Below are positions 1 to 9,012 of a DNA stretch of 64,000 nucleotides, piece by piece; position 1 is the first letter of the stretch; every line of letters begins with the position of its first letter. Source of the DNA: Hymenobacter taeanensis (GTDB taxonomy: Bacteria > Bacteroidota > Bacteroidia > Cytophagales > Hymenobacteraceae); the NCBI RefSeq assembly GCF_013137895.1, contig NZ_CP053538.1:2635001-2699000 (forward strand), given 5' to 3'. Below the pieces are notes generated by a model. That model had not been told where the DNA came from. It made no database searches and saw nothing but the letters and a program-made list of their open reading frames with translations. The position numbers were made by a program, and so were the translations under genes.

Positions 1-661
1 CGACACGGAGCCCTGGAAGCTCATCAAATCGGATGAGGCGCGCACCGGCACCGTCCTGCACGTGGCTCTGCAGCTCGCCGCTAGCCTCGTGACGCTCATG
101 GAGCCCTTCTTGCCCTATTCGGCTGAGAAGCTAGGCCACATGCTGAACCTCGAGAAAGGCACCTGGCAGGCCGCTGGTCGCCCCGACGCCCTATCGGCTG
201 GCCATCAGTTGGGAGAAGCCGCGTTGCTCTTCACCAAAATCGAAGACAGCACCGTGGAAGCTCAGGTGCAAAAGCTCCTCGATACGAAGAAAGCCAACGA
301 GTTGGCCGCCGCCGTAGCTGCCCCCGCCAAGGATGACGTCAGCTTCGAGCAGTTCCAGACCATGGACCTGCGCATCGGCACCATTGTGGCCGCCGAGAAG
401 GTGGCTAAGACCAAAAAGCTTCTCAAGCTGAGCGTAGACCTGGGCTTCGATGAGCCCCGCACCATCGTGTCGGGCATAGCTGAGCACTTCCTGCCCGAGG
501 CCCTTATAGGCCAGCAGGTGCAGGTGCTGCTTAACCTCGCACCCCGCGAAATCAAAGGCATCCAAAGCCAGGGCATGCTCCTGATGGCCGAAAACGCTGA
601 TGGGGTGCTCAGCCTCATGCAGCCCAGCAGCCCCGTGCGCCCGGGTTCCGGAGTGGCCTAG
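1..661 (+). CDS. metG: Methionyl-tRNA synthetase, C-terminal part (5' truncated by window edge)
   Basis: Methionyl-tRNA synthetase charges tRNA-Met with methionine in the cytoplasm. The reading frame is open from base 2, where it encodes TEPWKLIKSDEARTG, so the gene begins before the window. What is visible is the end of the anticodon-binding helical domain (residues including LMEPFLPYSAEKLGHML), then an alanine-rich linker, then a C-terminal EMAP/Trbp111-type tRNA-binding OB fold (FQTMDLRIGTIVAAEKV, GIQSQGMLLMAEN). That appended domain is usual in long bacterial MetG. The protein ends Gly-Val-Ala with stop TAG inside the recurrent heptamer GGCCTAG. A strong hairpin terminator follows. Assignment is firm; only the catalytic core is unseen. 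Confidence 0.96.
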   Translation, partial: DTEPWKLIKSDEARTGTVLHVALQLAASLVTLMEPFLPYSAEKLGHMLNLEKGTWQAAGRPDALSAGHQLGEAALLFTKIEDSTVEAQVQKLLDTKKANELAAAVAAPAKDDVSFEQFQTMDLRIGTIVAAEKVAKTKKLLKLSVDLGFDEPRTIVSGIAEHFLPEALIGQQVQVLLNLAPREIKGIQSQGMLLMAENADGVLSLMQPSSPVRPGSGVA

Positions 662-832
662 ACCTCACCCCCCCCGGCCCCCTCTCCTCTGGGACAGGGG
701 AAGTCAAACAAATCTATAAAGCAAACGAGCCGCTGAAAACTTCAGCGGCTCGTTTGCTATTTACGCATAAATGAATCAGGAAGATATTAGGCTCCCCCTC
801 TCCCTGAGGAGAGGGGGCCGGGGGGTGAGGTC
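661..832. repeat. Long inverted repeat bracketing the metG-pth gap
   Basis: The left arm (661-688, beginning GACCTCACCCC) and right arm (807-832, ending GGGTGAGGTC) are near-perfect reverse complements, differing mainly in the length of a C/G run. They bracket the metG/pth terminator hairpin. The arms lie exactly between the two convergent genes. They look like a REP/BIME-style extragenic inverted repeat rather than a terminator, since the arms are about 120 bp apart. Confidence 0.6.
720..758. terminator. Bidirectional terminator between metG and pth
   Basis: A perfect 18-bp stem (720-737 with 741-758) closes a 3-nt loop. It is centred between convergent metG and pth. A/T-rich flanks on both sides fit use in both directions. 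Confidence 0.85.
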
Positions 833-833
833 C

Positions 834-1400
834 TTACTTCACATTCACCACGTTCATGGCGCGTTCTAGGCCTACCGTACCGAACAGCAGCACCGCTTCC
901 GCAGCCTTTTCCAGACGGCCATCCAGATCAATCTTCTCATCTGCTGAAAAGGGGCTGAGTACGTAGTCAACCTGCCGCCCTTTGCTAAAGCTGGAGTCAA
1001 TGCCGAAGCGTAGGCGGGCGTATTCGTCGGACCCAATCGTTTCCTGAATGTGCTTCAGGCCATTTTGCCCACCCGCCGAACCTTTACCTTTCAGGCGCAG
1101 CTTACCAAAGGGGAGGGCCAGGTCGTCCGTCACCACCAGCATCTGCTCTTTGGTGAGCTTGAGGGTGCTGAGCCAATGAGCGGCGGCCTTGCCACTCAGG
1201 TTCATGTAGGTAGTAGGCTTCACCAGTACAAATGTGTGGCCCTTATGCTTGATTTCAGTGGTGAAGGCATGGCGACCCAGCGTCCAGGGTGCCGCCTCGT
1301 GCTTCCTGGCCAGGTAGTCGCCCACCATAAAGCCTACGTTATGCCGCGTATCAGCGTACTCCGGCCCAATGTTGCCCAGGCACAGAACTAGAAACTTCAT
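834..1400 (-). CDS. pth: Peptidyl-tRNA hydrolase
   Basis: Pth cleaves the ester bond of peptidyl-tRNAs that drop off the ribosome, recycling tRNA. The 188-residue length is normal for the family. The N-terminal LCLGNIGPEYADTRHNVGFM carries the conserved Asn and catalytic His (His20 in the E. coli enzyme). VVTDDLALPFGKLRLK and GGQNGLKHI are the other two family blocks. The ATG at 1400 gives the standard start MKFLVLCLGN. It lies downstream of rplY on the same strand, as is common in bacteria (both proteins serve the ribosome/tRNA cycle), but a terminator hairpin lies between them, so it may have its own promoter. Confidence 0.96.
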   Translation of the reverse strand: MKFLVLCLGNIGPEYADTRHNVGFMVGDYLARKHEAAPWTLGRHAFTTEIKHKGHTFVLVKPTTYMNLSGKAAAHWLSTLKLTKEQMLVVTDDLALPFGKLRLKGKGSAGGQNGLKHIQETIGSDEYARLRFGIDSSFSKGRQVDYVLSPFSADEKIDLDGRLEKAAEAVLLFGTVGLERAMNVVNVK

Positions 1401-1401
1401 A

Positions 1402-1616
1402 AAATCACGGATTTAGACGGATTAAACGGATAACACGGATTCAGTTGTCAACTTACATCTCTGTTTCCAGCAGGGTGCTAGGAGTGGCCTAGGCCAGTAG
1501 AGCAAGTTGTAGACAATAAAAAAGCCGCTCTGCAAGCAGAACGGCTTTTTCGGTAGACGGAAGAACTCGGGCACGACATCCGTGTAATCCGATAAATCCG
1601 TCTGAATCCGTGATTT
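1402..1616. repeat. Inverted repeat of the 'cacggatt' type around the pth-rplY gap
   Basis: Left arm 1402-1437 (AATCACGGATTTAGACGGAT and onward) and right arm 1580-1616 are imperfect reverse complements built of repeated CGGATT units. The right arm runs into the rplY stop codon. The arms fall at both edges of the gap and enclose the rplY terminator. No protein or RNA gene is visible in the gap. Confidence 0.6.
1518..1550 (-). terminator. rplY terminator
   Basis: Hairpin with arms AAAAAAGCCGCTCTGC and GCAGAACGGCTTTTT around a 2-nt loop. On the minus strand the stem is followed by a T-run, as expected for intrinsic termination after rplY. Confidence 0.8.
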
Positions 1617-2187
1617 ATTTGTCGGCCTGCATCTGGCCTTTCAGAGCACGTGGGATGGTTACGGTGGCGATAGGAGCCAACGAGTTGGTGAGGATGGTGT
1701 AACCTTTAGGCTCAACCTTGTTCACCTTCACTGATTTACCTAGCTCCAGGTCCGAGATGTTTACTTCTACGGAATCGGGCAGGTTCTCAGGAGTAGCCTT
1801 CACTTTCAGCTTACGCAGCTTGCTAACCAGCTTGCCACCAGCCAGAACGCCGGGCGAAACGCCAACGAACTTAACGGGAACGTCCATTTTCACTTCTTTG
1901 CCATCCTGCAGCTCCAGGAAGTCAACGTGCAACAGCATTTCGTTTACGGGGTGGAACTGAGCGTCCTGCACGATAGCGCGACGGATGTCGCCTTCGATGT
2001 TCAGTTCAACGATGTGAACTTCAGGAGTGTACAACAGTTCGCGGAAGAGGATAGCTGGCGAGGAGAAGTGAATCTGCTCAGTGCCGCCGTACAGTACGCA
2101 AGGAACGTACGAATCCAGGCGCAGCGCCTTGGCGTCCTTCTTACCGAGATTCGCTCTTTTAAACCCTACAATCTCGAGGCTTTTCAT
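1615..2187 (-). CDS. rplY: 50S ribosomal protein L25/general stress protein Ctc
   Basis: L25 (TL5/CTC form) binds 5S rRNA in the large ribosomal subunit. The protein is 190 residues: an N-terminal L25 domain (MKSLEIVGFKRANLGKKDAK, VPCVLYGG) and a C-terminal beta domain typical of the long CTC form (HVDFLELQDGKEVKMDVPVKFVG, LPDSVEVNISDLELGKSV). The ATG at 2187 was chosen because it gives the family start MKSLEIVGFKR. The longer open frame to 2298 would run into the upstream hairpin and promoter. It sits between prs and pth; prs-rplY-pth is a widespread bacterial order. Confidence 0.95.
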   Translation of the reverse strand: MKSLEIVGFKRANLGKKDAKALRLDSYVPCVLYGGTEQIHFSSPAILFRELLYTPEVHIVELNIEGDIRRAIVQDAQFHPVNEMLLHVDFLELQDGKEVKMDVPVKFVGVSPGVLAGGKLVSKLRKLKVKATPENLPDSVEVNISDLELGKSVKVNKVEPKGYTILTNSLAPIATVTIPRALKGQMQADK

Positions 2188-2240
2188 AAAAGTGTGCTTT
2201 TGAGGAAAATAACGCCTACCCAAAGCAGGTAAACGGGCCG

Positions 2241-2248
2241 CAAAGATA
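2241..2248 (-). promoter_or_regulatory. Predicted rplY promoter (-7 element)
   Basis: On the minus strand the octamer TATCTTTG fits the Bacteroidota -7 consensus TAnnTTTG. A T-rich TTTT tract lies about 19 bp upstream in place of TTTG. The implied leader to the rplY ATG is about 45-50 nt. Confidence 0.6.
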
Positions 2249-2284
2249 GGTGGATTGTTCCGGAAAGAAAAGGCTATATATAAA

Positions 2285-2330
2285 AGAACCTCATACAAAG
2301 CACCGTCGGCTGTGCTCTGTATGAGGTTCT
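2285..2330 (-). terminator. prs terminator
   Basis: A 19-bp stem (2285-2303 with 2312-2330) with a single G-U type mismatch and an 8-nt loop sits just after the prs stop codon and before the rplY promoter. Confidence 0.8.
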
Positions 2331-2357
2331 AATCTTACCGCGTAACTACCTAGAGGC

Positions 2358-3287
2358 CTAGATAAACAGCGAGCTGATAGACTCGTGGGTTACTACATTG
2401 CGGATGGCCTGCGCAAAGAGACCAGCCACCGAGATAACCTTAATCTTATGGTTTTCCTCTTTCAGGGGGAGAGTGTCGGTAATAACCAACTCTTCTAGGG
2501 CTGAATTACGGATCCGCTCGTGGGCGGGCCCGCTCAGCACGCCGTGGGTGATAACCGCCCGTACAGACTTTGCGCCACGCTCCATCAGCAGCTCCGCGGC
2601 TTTACAGATAGTGCCGGCCGTATCCACGATGTCATCCACCAGCACCACGTTCATACCGGCTACGTCACCAATCACCTGCATAGAGGCAATCTCGTTGGCC
2701 CGCAGGCGCATTTTGTCGCAGACCACAATCTCAGCTCCAAACTTCTTGGCGAAGGCGCGGGTGCGTACTACACCGCCCACGTCGGGAGAGGCGAAGATGA
2801 GGTTGTCGAGGTTCAATGACTTGATGTAAGGCGCCGTCACGGTGGCGCCATCCAGATGGTCTACCGGAATATCAAAGAAACCCTGGATCTGACCCGCGTG
2901 CAGGTCGCAGGTCATGAGGCGGTCGGTGCCAACGCTCTGCACAATGTTCGCTACCACTTTGGCCCCAATGCTCACGCGCGGTTTGTCTTTGCGGTCTTGG
3001 CGGGCATAGCCCATGTAGGGCATCACAATGTTCACCTTGTAGGCTGAGGCGCGCTTGGCAGCATCTACCATCAGCATCAGCTCCATCAGGTTTTCGGCCG
3101 GGGGGTTGGTGCTCTGAATCAGGAATACCGCGCAGCCGCGCACGCTCTCGTTGAAACTGGGGCCAAGCTCCGTATCGGCGAAGCGCTGGATGCTCAGGTC
3201 GCCGAGGGGCGTACCATAGGCGGCGGCAATCTGTTCACCCAGTTCGCGGGATGCATTGCCCGCGAATATTTTTACCTGCTGTGACAT
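2358..3287 (-). CDS. prs: Ribose-phosphate pyrophosphokinase (PRPP synthetase)
   Basis: This enzyme makes PRPP from ribose 5-phosphate and ATP, feeding nucleotide, His, Trp and NAD synthesis. The 309-residue length is normal. Landmarks are the N-terminal VKIFAGNASRELGEQIAAAYG, the ATP-site flexible region YMGYARQDRKDKPRVSIGAK, and the PRPP loop VVLVDDIVDTAGTICKAAELL. The ATG at 3287 gives MSQQVKIFAG. The open frame continues far upstream, but that part crosses the tRNA-Gln gene and is not coding. The stop TAG lies in a GGCCTAG motif. It is followed by its own terminator. Confidence 0.96.
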   Translation of the reverse strand: MSQQVKIFAGNASRELGEQIAAAYGTPLGDLSIQRFADTELGPSFNESVRGCAVFLIQSTNPPAENLMELMLMVDAAKRASAYKVNIVMPYMGYARQDRKDKPRVSIGAKVVANIVQSVGTDRLMTCDLHAGQIQGFFDIPVDHLDGATVTAPYIKSLNLDNLIFASPDVGGVVRTRAFAKKFGAEIVVCDKMRLRANEIASMQVIGDVAGMNVVLVDDIVDTAGTICKAAELLMERGAKSVRAVITHGVLSGPAHERIRNSALEELVITDTLPLKEENHKIKVISVAGLFAQAIRNVVTHESISSLFI

Positions 3288-3403
3288 GGGGGTAGGGGGT
3301 AGAGGAGGAAAGGCTGCCACTCCGAGTGCAGCAAAGCACCTAAACGGCTCAAAGTTAACCGTTCGGCTTGCTTGCGGCGCTGGGAGCGGGTGAAACTGAA
3401 AAA

Positions 3404-3449
3404 GCGAAAGGCGCCGACTCTTCCGGGAGGAAGAATCAGCGCCTTTCGC
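3404..3449 (-). terminator. Terminator after tRNA-Gln
   Basis: Arms GCGAAAGGCGC (3404-3414) and GCGCCTTTCGC (3439-3449) pair perfectly, and the interior also pairs (GACTCTTCC with GGAAGAATC). On the minus strand a run of T follows. It lies between the tRNA and prs. Confidence 0.8.
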
Positions 3450-3462
3450 GTTGGGTAGTCGG

Positions 3463-3535
3463 TTGTCCGACCAGGGCTCGAACCTGGACTTTCTTGAATC
3501 AAAATCAAGCGTGTTGCCAGTTACACCATCGGACA
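3463..3535 (-). tRNA. tRNA-Gln(UUG)
   Basis: Read on the minus strand, acceptor arms TGTCCGA and TCGGACA pair (3529-3535 with 3464-3470). The anticodon stem CTTGA/TCAAG encloses loop TTTTGAT with anticodon TTG, which reads glutamine CAA codons. The T arm CCAGG-TTCGAGC-CCTGG is perfect. The 3' CCA is not fully encoded. A strong promoter lies upstream and a terminator downstream. Confidence 0.95.
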
Positions 3536-3577
3536 ATTTCCCTTACGGTAACCAAGTGGTTGTGCCGTTTCGGTGTG

Positions 3578-3608
3578 CAAATGTACCACGGCTTTTATTC
3601 AAGGCAAA
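3578..3608 (-). promoter_or_regulatory. Promoter of tRNA-Gln
   Basis: On the minus strand TTTG (3605-3608) is followed after exactly 19 bp by TACATTTG (3578-3585), a full match to the Bacteroidota sigma-A consensus. It lies about 43 bp before the mature tRNA 5' end. Confidence 0.8.
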
Positions 3609-3721
3609 TATTCTTGCAAAAATTTTTTGCGAGAGTTTAGCCCGAAAGGGCCGTGGAAGGGCTTTGGGCGCTGATTTTCAGCGTCTCAGAGCCTGAAAAA
3701 AAAGTTGAACGCTGTGGCTAG

Positions 3722-5308
<1,587 letters not shown>

Positions 5309-5310
5309 TT

Positions 5311-5383
5311 TGGTTGTTGACTGCTGGAAGTTGATTGCGCGTCACTCAGCTTCCAGCAGTCAGCTGTCAACCATCAACAACCA
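5311..5383 (+). repeat. Inverted repeat in the atpD-atpC gap
   Basis: Left arm 5311-5335 (TGGTTGTTGACTGCTGGAAG and onward) and right arm 5350-5383 (CTTCCAGCAGTC then CATCAACAACCA) are reverse complements apart from an 11-nt bulge in the right arm. They fill the whole gap and end 5 nt before the atpC ATG. In the mRNA this would form a large hairpin next to the start codon and could set the atpD:atpC ratio; that role is inference. Confidence 0.65.
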
Positions 5384-5388
5384 AGCAT

Positions 5389-5634
5389 ATGCATCTGGAA
5401 ATTATCACGCCGGACCGGAAAGTATTTGAAGGCGAAGTTTTGTCGGCTCAGTTTCCGGGTACCGATGGACTGTTTGAAGTTCTGAACAACCACGCACCGC
5501 TTATCTCGGCCCTAAAGGCTGGTGAAGTAGTAGTGAATGGTGGCGCCGGCCGCGAGTCGTTCCGTATTGAGGGCGGCGTGGTTGAGGTGCTTCGCAACAA
5601 CGTTATCGTGCTGGCTGAAGGCGCTTCGGTGTAA
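5389..5634 (+). CDS. atpC: ATP synthase F1 subunit epsilon (short form)
   Basis: Epsilon couples the rotor to F1 and can inhibit ATP hydrolysis. The protein is only 81 residues: the N-terminal beta-sandwich is complete (MHLEIITPDRKVFEGEV, FPGTDGLFEVLNNHAPLISAL, FRIEGGVVEVLRNNVIVLAE). The C-terminal two-helix inhibitory domain of about 50 residues seen in E. coli is absent. This short form is common in Bacteroidota. The ATG at 5389 follows the inverted repeat; the upstream open frame runs through the repeat and is not coding. Confidence 0.94.
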   Translation: MHLEIITPDRKVFEGEVLSAQFPGTDGLFEVLNNHAPLISALKAGEVVVNGGAGRESFRIEGGVVEVLRNNVIVLAEGASV

Positions 5635-5654
5635 TTTAAGCCCAGACACATGGT

Positions 5655-5687
5655 AAAAAGCCTTTCCTTTGCGGGGAAGGCTTTTTT
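5655..5687 (+). terminator. atpDC terminator
   Basis: Stem AAAAAGCCTTTCC with GGGGAAGGCTTTTTT followed by T-rich sequence, 20 nt after the atpC stop. Confidence 0.8.
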
Positions 5688-5766
5688 GCTTTTTAGCCCT
5701 AGGCTAGTGTAGCACCCACTACTCTGTCTTCCCTCGCTTTATCCCAGCTCCCACCCCTCACGCCGC

Positions 5767-6891
5767 ATGGAAATCCACCCCAAAATTACCCCTATCTATC
5801 AGACCTCTGTTTTCAAGTTTGATGATCTTAATGAGCTGGAACAATACTTTGGAGAGCCCGGGAGCCGGTACATGTATTCGCGCAACGGCAACCCCAACTC
5901 CGATGAGTTGGCGGCGGCTGTAAACCGGTTAGAGGGTGGTGCAGGAGCTATTGCTACGGGGTCGGGTATGGCCGCCATTTTTGCGGCGCTGCTGGCGTTC
6001 TGCCAGGCCGGCGACCATGTGCTCTGCGCGGCCGATATCTACGGGGGCTCCTCGAGCCTGCTGAATGCGGAACTGAGCCGCATGGGTATCACGGTAACGT
6101 ACGTGCCATTTGAAAAGCTCTACGACGTAGGCCAGTACGTGCAGCCTACCACGCGCGTGATGCTGGCGGAGACGCTGAGTAACCCGCTACTGCGCGTAGC
6201 TGATTTGCGCCGCCTGGCTACTGAGTGCCACGAGCATAAGCTGAAGCTGGTGGTAGATAACACCTTTGCCTCACCCATCTTAACGCAGCCGATAGGCCTA
6301 GGGGCAGACATTACGCTGCACAGCGTAACCAAGTACATTTCGGGCCACTCTGATGTGACGGCTGGCGTAGTGGTGGCGGCTGATGCGGAAGTGGCAGCCC
6401 GCCTCAAACAGATTGGTGTGGTGTACGGCCTCACGCTGAGCCCTATGGAGAGCTGGCTGGCGGTGCGCGGACTCAAGACTCTGCGCCTGCGCATGCGGGA
6501 GCACAGCCACAATGCCCTAGCCATTGCGCAATTTCTGCAGCAGCACCCAGCTGTGCGGGCCGTGTATTACCCTGGCCTAGCCGACCATCTGCAGCACGCG
6601 CTGGCTCAGGAGCAGGGCGGCGGTCTGTTTGGTGGCATGATGTCCATAAAGCTGGCCGACGATCCGGAGGTGGTAAACCGGTTTATGCAGCGGTGTCAGC
6701 GGTGGCCCTTCGCGCCTTCGCTGGCCGGAGTAGACTCCTCCTTGTCATACCCGCTCGGGACCTCGCACCGATACCTTACTCCAGAGCAGCAGGAAGAGCT
6801 GGGTATCAGCGTTGGCGTGATTCGCCTGTCTATCGGCATTGAGCCAGTAGAAGAATTGATAGCGGATCTAAAGCAGGCGCTGGAAAGCTAG
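5767..6891 (+). CDS. Cys/Met metabolism PLP-dependent enzyme (cystathionine gamma-synthase/lyase family)
   Basis: This is a trans-sulfuration fold-type I PLP enzyme, which handles cystathionine, O-acyl-homoserine or methionine as substrate. The 374-residue length fits. Visible motifs are YSRNGNPNSDELAAAVNRLEGG, ATGSGMAAIFAAL, the PLP-stacking block DIYGGSSSLLNAEL, VDNTFASPILTQP, and the Schiff-base lysine in LHSVTKYISGHSDVTAG. The C-terminal SLSYPLGTSHRYLTPEQ and VIRLSIGIEPVEELIADL are typical. It stands alone between the atpDC terminator and a convergent aminotransferase gene, with no SAM riboswitch seen in the short leader. The exact reaction cannot be fixed from sequence alone. Confidence 0.9.
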   Translation: MEIHPKITPIYQTSVFKFDDLNELEQYFGEPGSRYMYSRNGNPNSDELAAAVNRLEGGAGAIATGSGMAAIFAALLAFCQAGDHVLCAADIYGGSSSLLNAELSRMGITVTYVPFEKLYDVGQYVQPTTRVMLAETLSNPLLRVADLRRLATECHEHKLKLVVDNTFASPILTQPIGLGADITLHSVTKYISGHSDVTAGVVVAADAEVAARLKQIGVVYGLTLSPMESWLAVRGLKTLRLRMREHSHNALAIAQFLQQHPAVRAVYYPGLADHLQHALAQEQGGGLFGGMMSIKLADDPEVVNRFMQRCQRWPFAPSLAGVDSSLSYPLGTSHRYLTPEQQEELGISVGVIRLSIGIEPVEELIADLKQALES

Positions 6892-7000
6892 CTTTTTTTT
6901 GTGCTAGCTCTCCATCCGTTGTACCAAGCGCGTTTCCTTTTGTGCTGCTAGTACTGCTCAAGGAACTTTATGTACTGCTGGCAGGAGTTTTATACTGAAT

Positions 7001-8158
7001 TCAGGTGGTAGCAGTAGGCTTTACAGCCGCTTTAATGGCCTCAGCTATGCGCTGCAGATCCGCTTCTGTCATGGCAGTGCCAGATGGCAAGCACAAGCCT
7101 TGGGCGAATAGCTCTTCGCACGCACTGCCACCATACATAGGAGCCGTTGCGAAAAGTGGCTGCAGGTGCAGAGGCTTCCACAGCGGCCGGCTCTCAATAT
7201 TGTGAGACTCTAAGTGCAGCCGTAGCTGCTCTGGAGTGGTAGCAGTTTGCGCCGGGTCAAGGAGTAGGGTAGTAAGCCAACGGTTCGAGCGGCCCCCGGC
7301 GGGCTCCGTCTGACTAAGCGTTAAACCGGGTACGGACTGCAAGTTAATTTTATACCACAGGTACGTTTCGCGGCGTTTTTTTACCCGGTCTTCCAGCAGC
7401 TCCATTTGCCCCCGACCAATGCCCGCCAGCAGATTGCTGAGACGGTAGTTGTAGCCTACGTCGGAGTGCTGGTAATACGGTGCCGGGTCTTTGGCTTGTG
7501 TGGCCCAATACCTAGTTTTTTGTGCCCACTCCTGGCTGTTGGTAACCAAGGCACCGCCCCCACTCGTGGTGAGTATTTTGTTGCCGTTGAAAGAGAAGAC
7601 CCCCACCGCGCCAAAGGTGCCTAAAGGGCGGCCGTCGTAGCGGGCGCCGAGAGCCTCGGCGGCGTCTTCCAGAATCGGAATATCGAATTCAGTGGCTATT
7701 TCCAGTACCTCGCGCACTTTGGCGGGCATACCGTAGAGGTGCACCAGAAGCAGAGCTTTAGGCTTGCGGCCCTTCCGGATACGGTCTTCAATAGCCTCGC
7801 GAAGCCGCTGAGGACATATATTCCAGGTATCGGCCTCGCTGTCAACAAAAACAGGAGTGCCGCCTAAATACAGGATGGGGTTAGCCGTGGCTACGAACGT
7901 GAAGGAAGGGCAGAGCACTTCATCTCCGGGGCCCACGCCCAGCAGCCGCAAGCCCAAGTGGATAGCCGCTGTACCTGAGGTAAGCGCCACACAGTGACCA
8001 GCGCCGGTAAAGTCGCAGATGTCTCGCTCGAAGCCATCGAGATTTGGGCCGGCGGGGGCTACCCAGTTGTCCTCAATGGCTTTGTGCAGGTAGTTTAACT
8101 CGTGGCGGCCGAGGTGGGGTGGGGAAAGAAAAATCCGGTCGTAATCCTGACTGCGCAT
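7001..8158 (-). CDS. DegT/DnrJ/EryC1/StrS-family sugar aminotransferase
   Basis: A PLP-dependent aminotransferase acting on nucleotide-linked keto-sugars; by context probably a PglE/WecE-like UDP-4-keto-sugar aminotransferase. The 385 residues begin with the family signature FLSPPHLGRHELNYLHKAIE and contain VALTSGTAAIHLGLRLLGVG, DEVLCPSFTFVATANPILY, ILEDAAEALGARYDGRPLG and the PLP lysine in FSFNGNKILTTSGGGAL. It is the last gene of a minus-strand cassette after a PglD-like acetyltransferase and a PglC-like phosphosugar transferase. Together they fit the making of an acetamido-4-amino-sugar and its loading onto undecaprenyl phosphate. The 4,6-dehydratase expected for that pathway is not in the window. 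Confidence 0.9.
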   Translation of the reverse strand: MRSQDYDRIFLSPPHLGRHELNYLHKAIEDNWVAPAGPNLDGFERDICDFTGAGHCVALTSGTAAIHLGLRLLGVGPGDEVLCPSFTFVATANPILYLGGTPVFVDSEADTWNICPQRLREAIEDRIRKGRKPKALLLVHLYGMPAKVREVLEIATEFDIPILEDAAEALGARYDGRPLGTFGAVGVFSFNGNKILTTSGGGALVTNSQEWAQKTRYWATQAKDPAPYYQHSDVGYNYRLSNLLAGIGRGQMELLEDRVKKRRETYLWYKINLQSVPGLTLSQTEPAGGRSNRWLTTLLLDPAQTATTPEQLRLHLESHNIESRPLWKPLHLQPLFATAPMYGGSACEELFAQGLCLPSGTAMTEADLQRIAEAIKAAVKPTATT

Positions 8159-8298
8159 AAAGAGAAGTAAGCTGGCGCTGCGGGCGGTAGGTAAAACCGA
8201 AGCAACTGCTGCAAGATAGGAATATCAGGCAGGGGCCTGCCTGCTTAGCCTATATCTTTTGGAAACAGCGCGCTAGCCTTACTACGGGAGGCCGTTGG

Positions 8299-9012
8299 CT
8301 ACTTATGTTGCTTAATGGCATGCGCCGGAACTCCCACCGCTGTACAGTCAGCGGGCAAGTCACGGACGGCTACAGCACCGGCTCCAATGATGGTGCGGGC
8401 CCCAATGCGCACTTGATTGATAACCGTGGCATTGGTGCCCAAGTACACGCCGCGCTCCAGATAAGCCTCGCCGCCCACATTGGCGTGGGGCATAAGGGAG
8501 CAGAAGTCTTCCAGCACGGCGTCGTGGCCAATGGTGCAGCCGAGGTTAAGCAGTACATGGTAACCAAGCCGGATGTCGCAGGTAAGTACGCAGCCCTGAC
8601 TGATGATGCACCCTGGCCCAAACTGGAGCTGTTGGTACGGCTGGCAGGCCACCCCCGGATGGACGAGGGTAGCGAAGGTGAGCCGGGGCGAGGTGAGCCG
8701 GGCCGCTACGGCAGCTCGGCTTTGCCCATTACCTACGGCAATAACGACGTGCGCCGGCTCAATGGTAGCGTTCAAATCAGCGCTGGAGCCTAAATAAGGA
8801 AGCCCGTGAATGGTAGGAGTGGCTGGTACCCGGTCGTCATAGAATCCTTGGATGTCCCAGGTTAAGCGGGCTTCATTGATTTGACGCGCCAGCACCAGCA
8901 CTTCCCGGCCTAGGCCACCAGCGCCCACAATTACCAGGCGCGGTAAACCTGCCGTGGCTGGCAAGCCGGTTGCTTCTGAAGTGGTATGGGAAGGGAGCTG
9001 GGCGTGGCTCAT
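8299..9012 (-). CDS. PglD-like sugar O/N-acyltransferase (left-handed beta-helix)
   Basis: 237 residues. After a 24-residue N-terminal extension comes a PglD-type N-domain (RLVIVGAGGLGREVLVLARQ, GFYDD) and then hexapeptide repeats of a left-handed beta-helix (CIISQGCVLTCDIRLGYHV, NLGCTIGHDAVLEDFCSLMP, VYLGTNATVINQVRIGARTI). Such enzymes use acetyl-CoA to acetylate the 4-amino group of UDP-amino-sugars; the His in IGHD is the usual catalytic base. The start ATG overlaps the stop of the upstream PglC-like gene by 4 nt (ATGA), so the two are translationally coupled. The next gene, the aminotransferase, would supply its substrate. The exact sugar is inference. Confidence 0.88.
   Translation of the reverse strand: MSHAQLPSHTTSEATGLPATAGLPRLVIVGAGGLGREVLVLARQINEARLTWDIQGFYDDRVPATPTIHGLPYLGSSADLNATIEPAHVVIAVGNGQSRAAVAARLTSPRLTFATLVHPGVACQPYQQLQFGPGCIISQGCVLTCDIRLGYHVLLNLGCTIGHDAVLEDFCSLMPHANVGGEAYLERGVYLGTNATVINQVRIGARTIIGAGAVAVRDLPADCTAVGVPAHAIKQHK

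Noticed and set aside
2188..2298. 37-residue N-terminal extension of rplY
   Set aside because: It covers the rplY promoter and part of the prs terminator; the family starts with MKSLEIVGFKR.
3288..3536. N-terminal extension of prs by 83 residues
   Set aside because: The extension reads through the tRNA-Gln gene and its terminator, and the PRPP synthetase family start is at 3287.
5690..5766. SAM-responsive riboswitch before the Cys/Met PLP enzyme gene
   Set aside because: The gap after the terminator is under 80 bp and shows no conserved hairpin or pseudoknot pattern.
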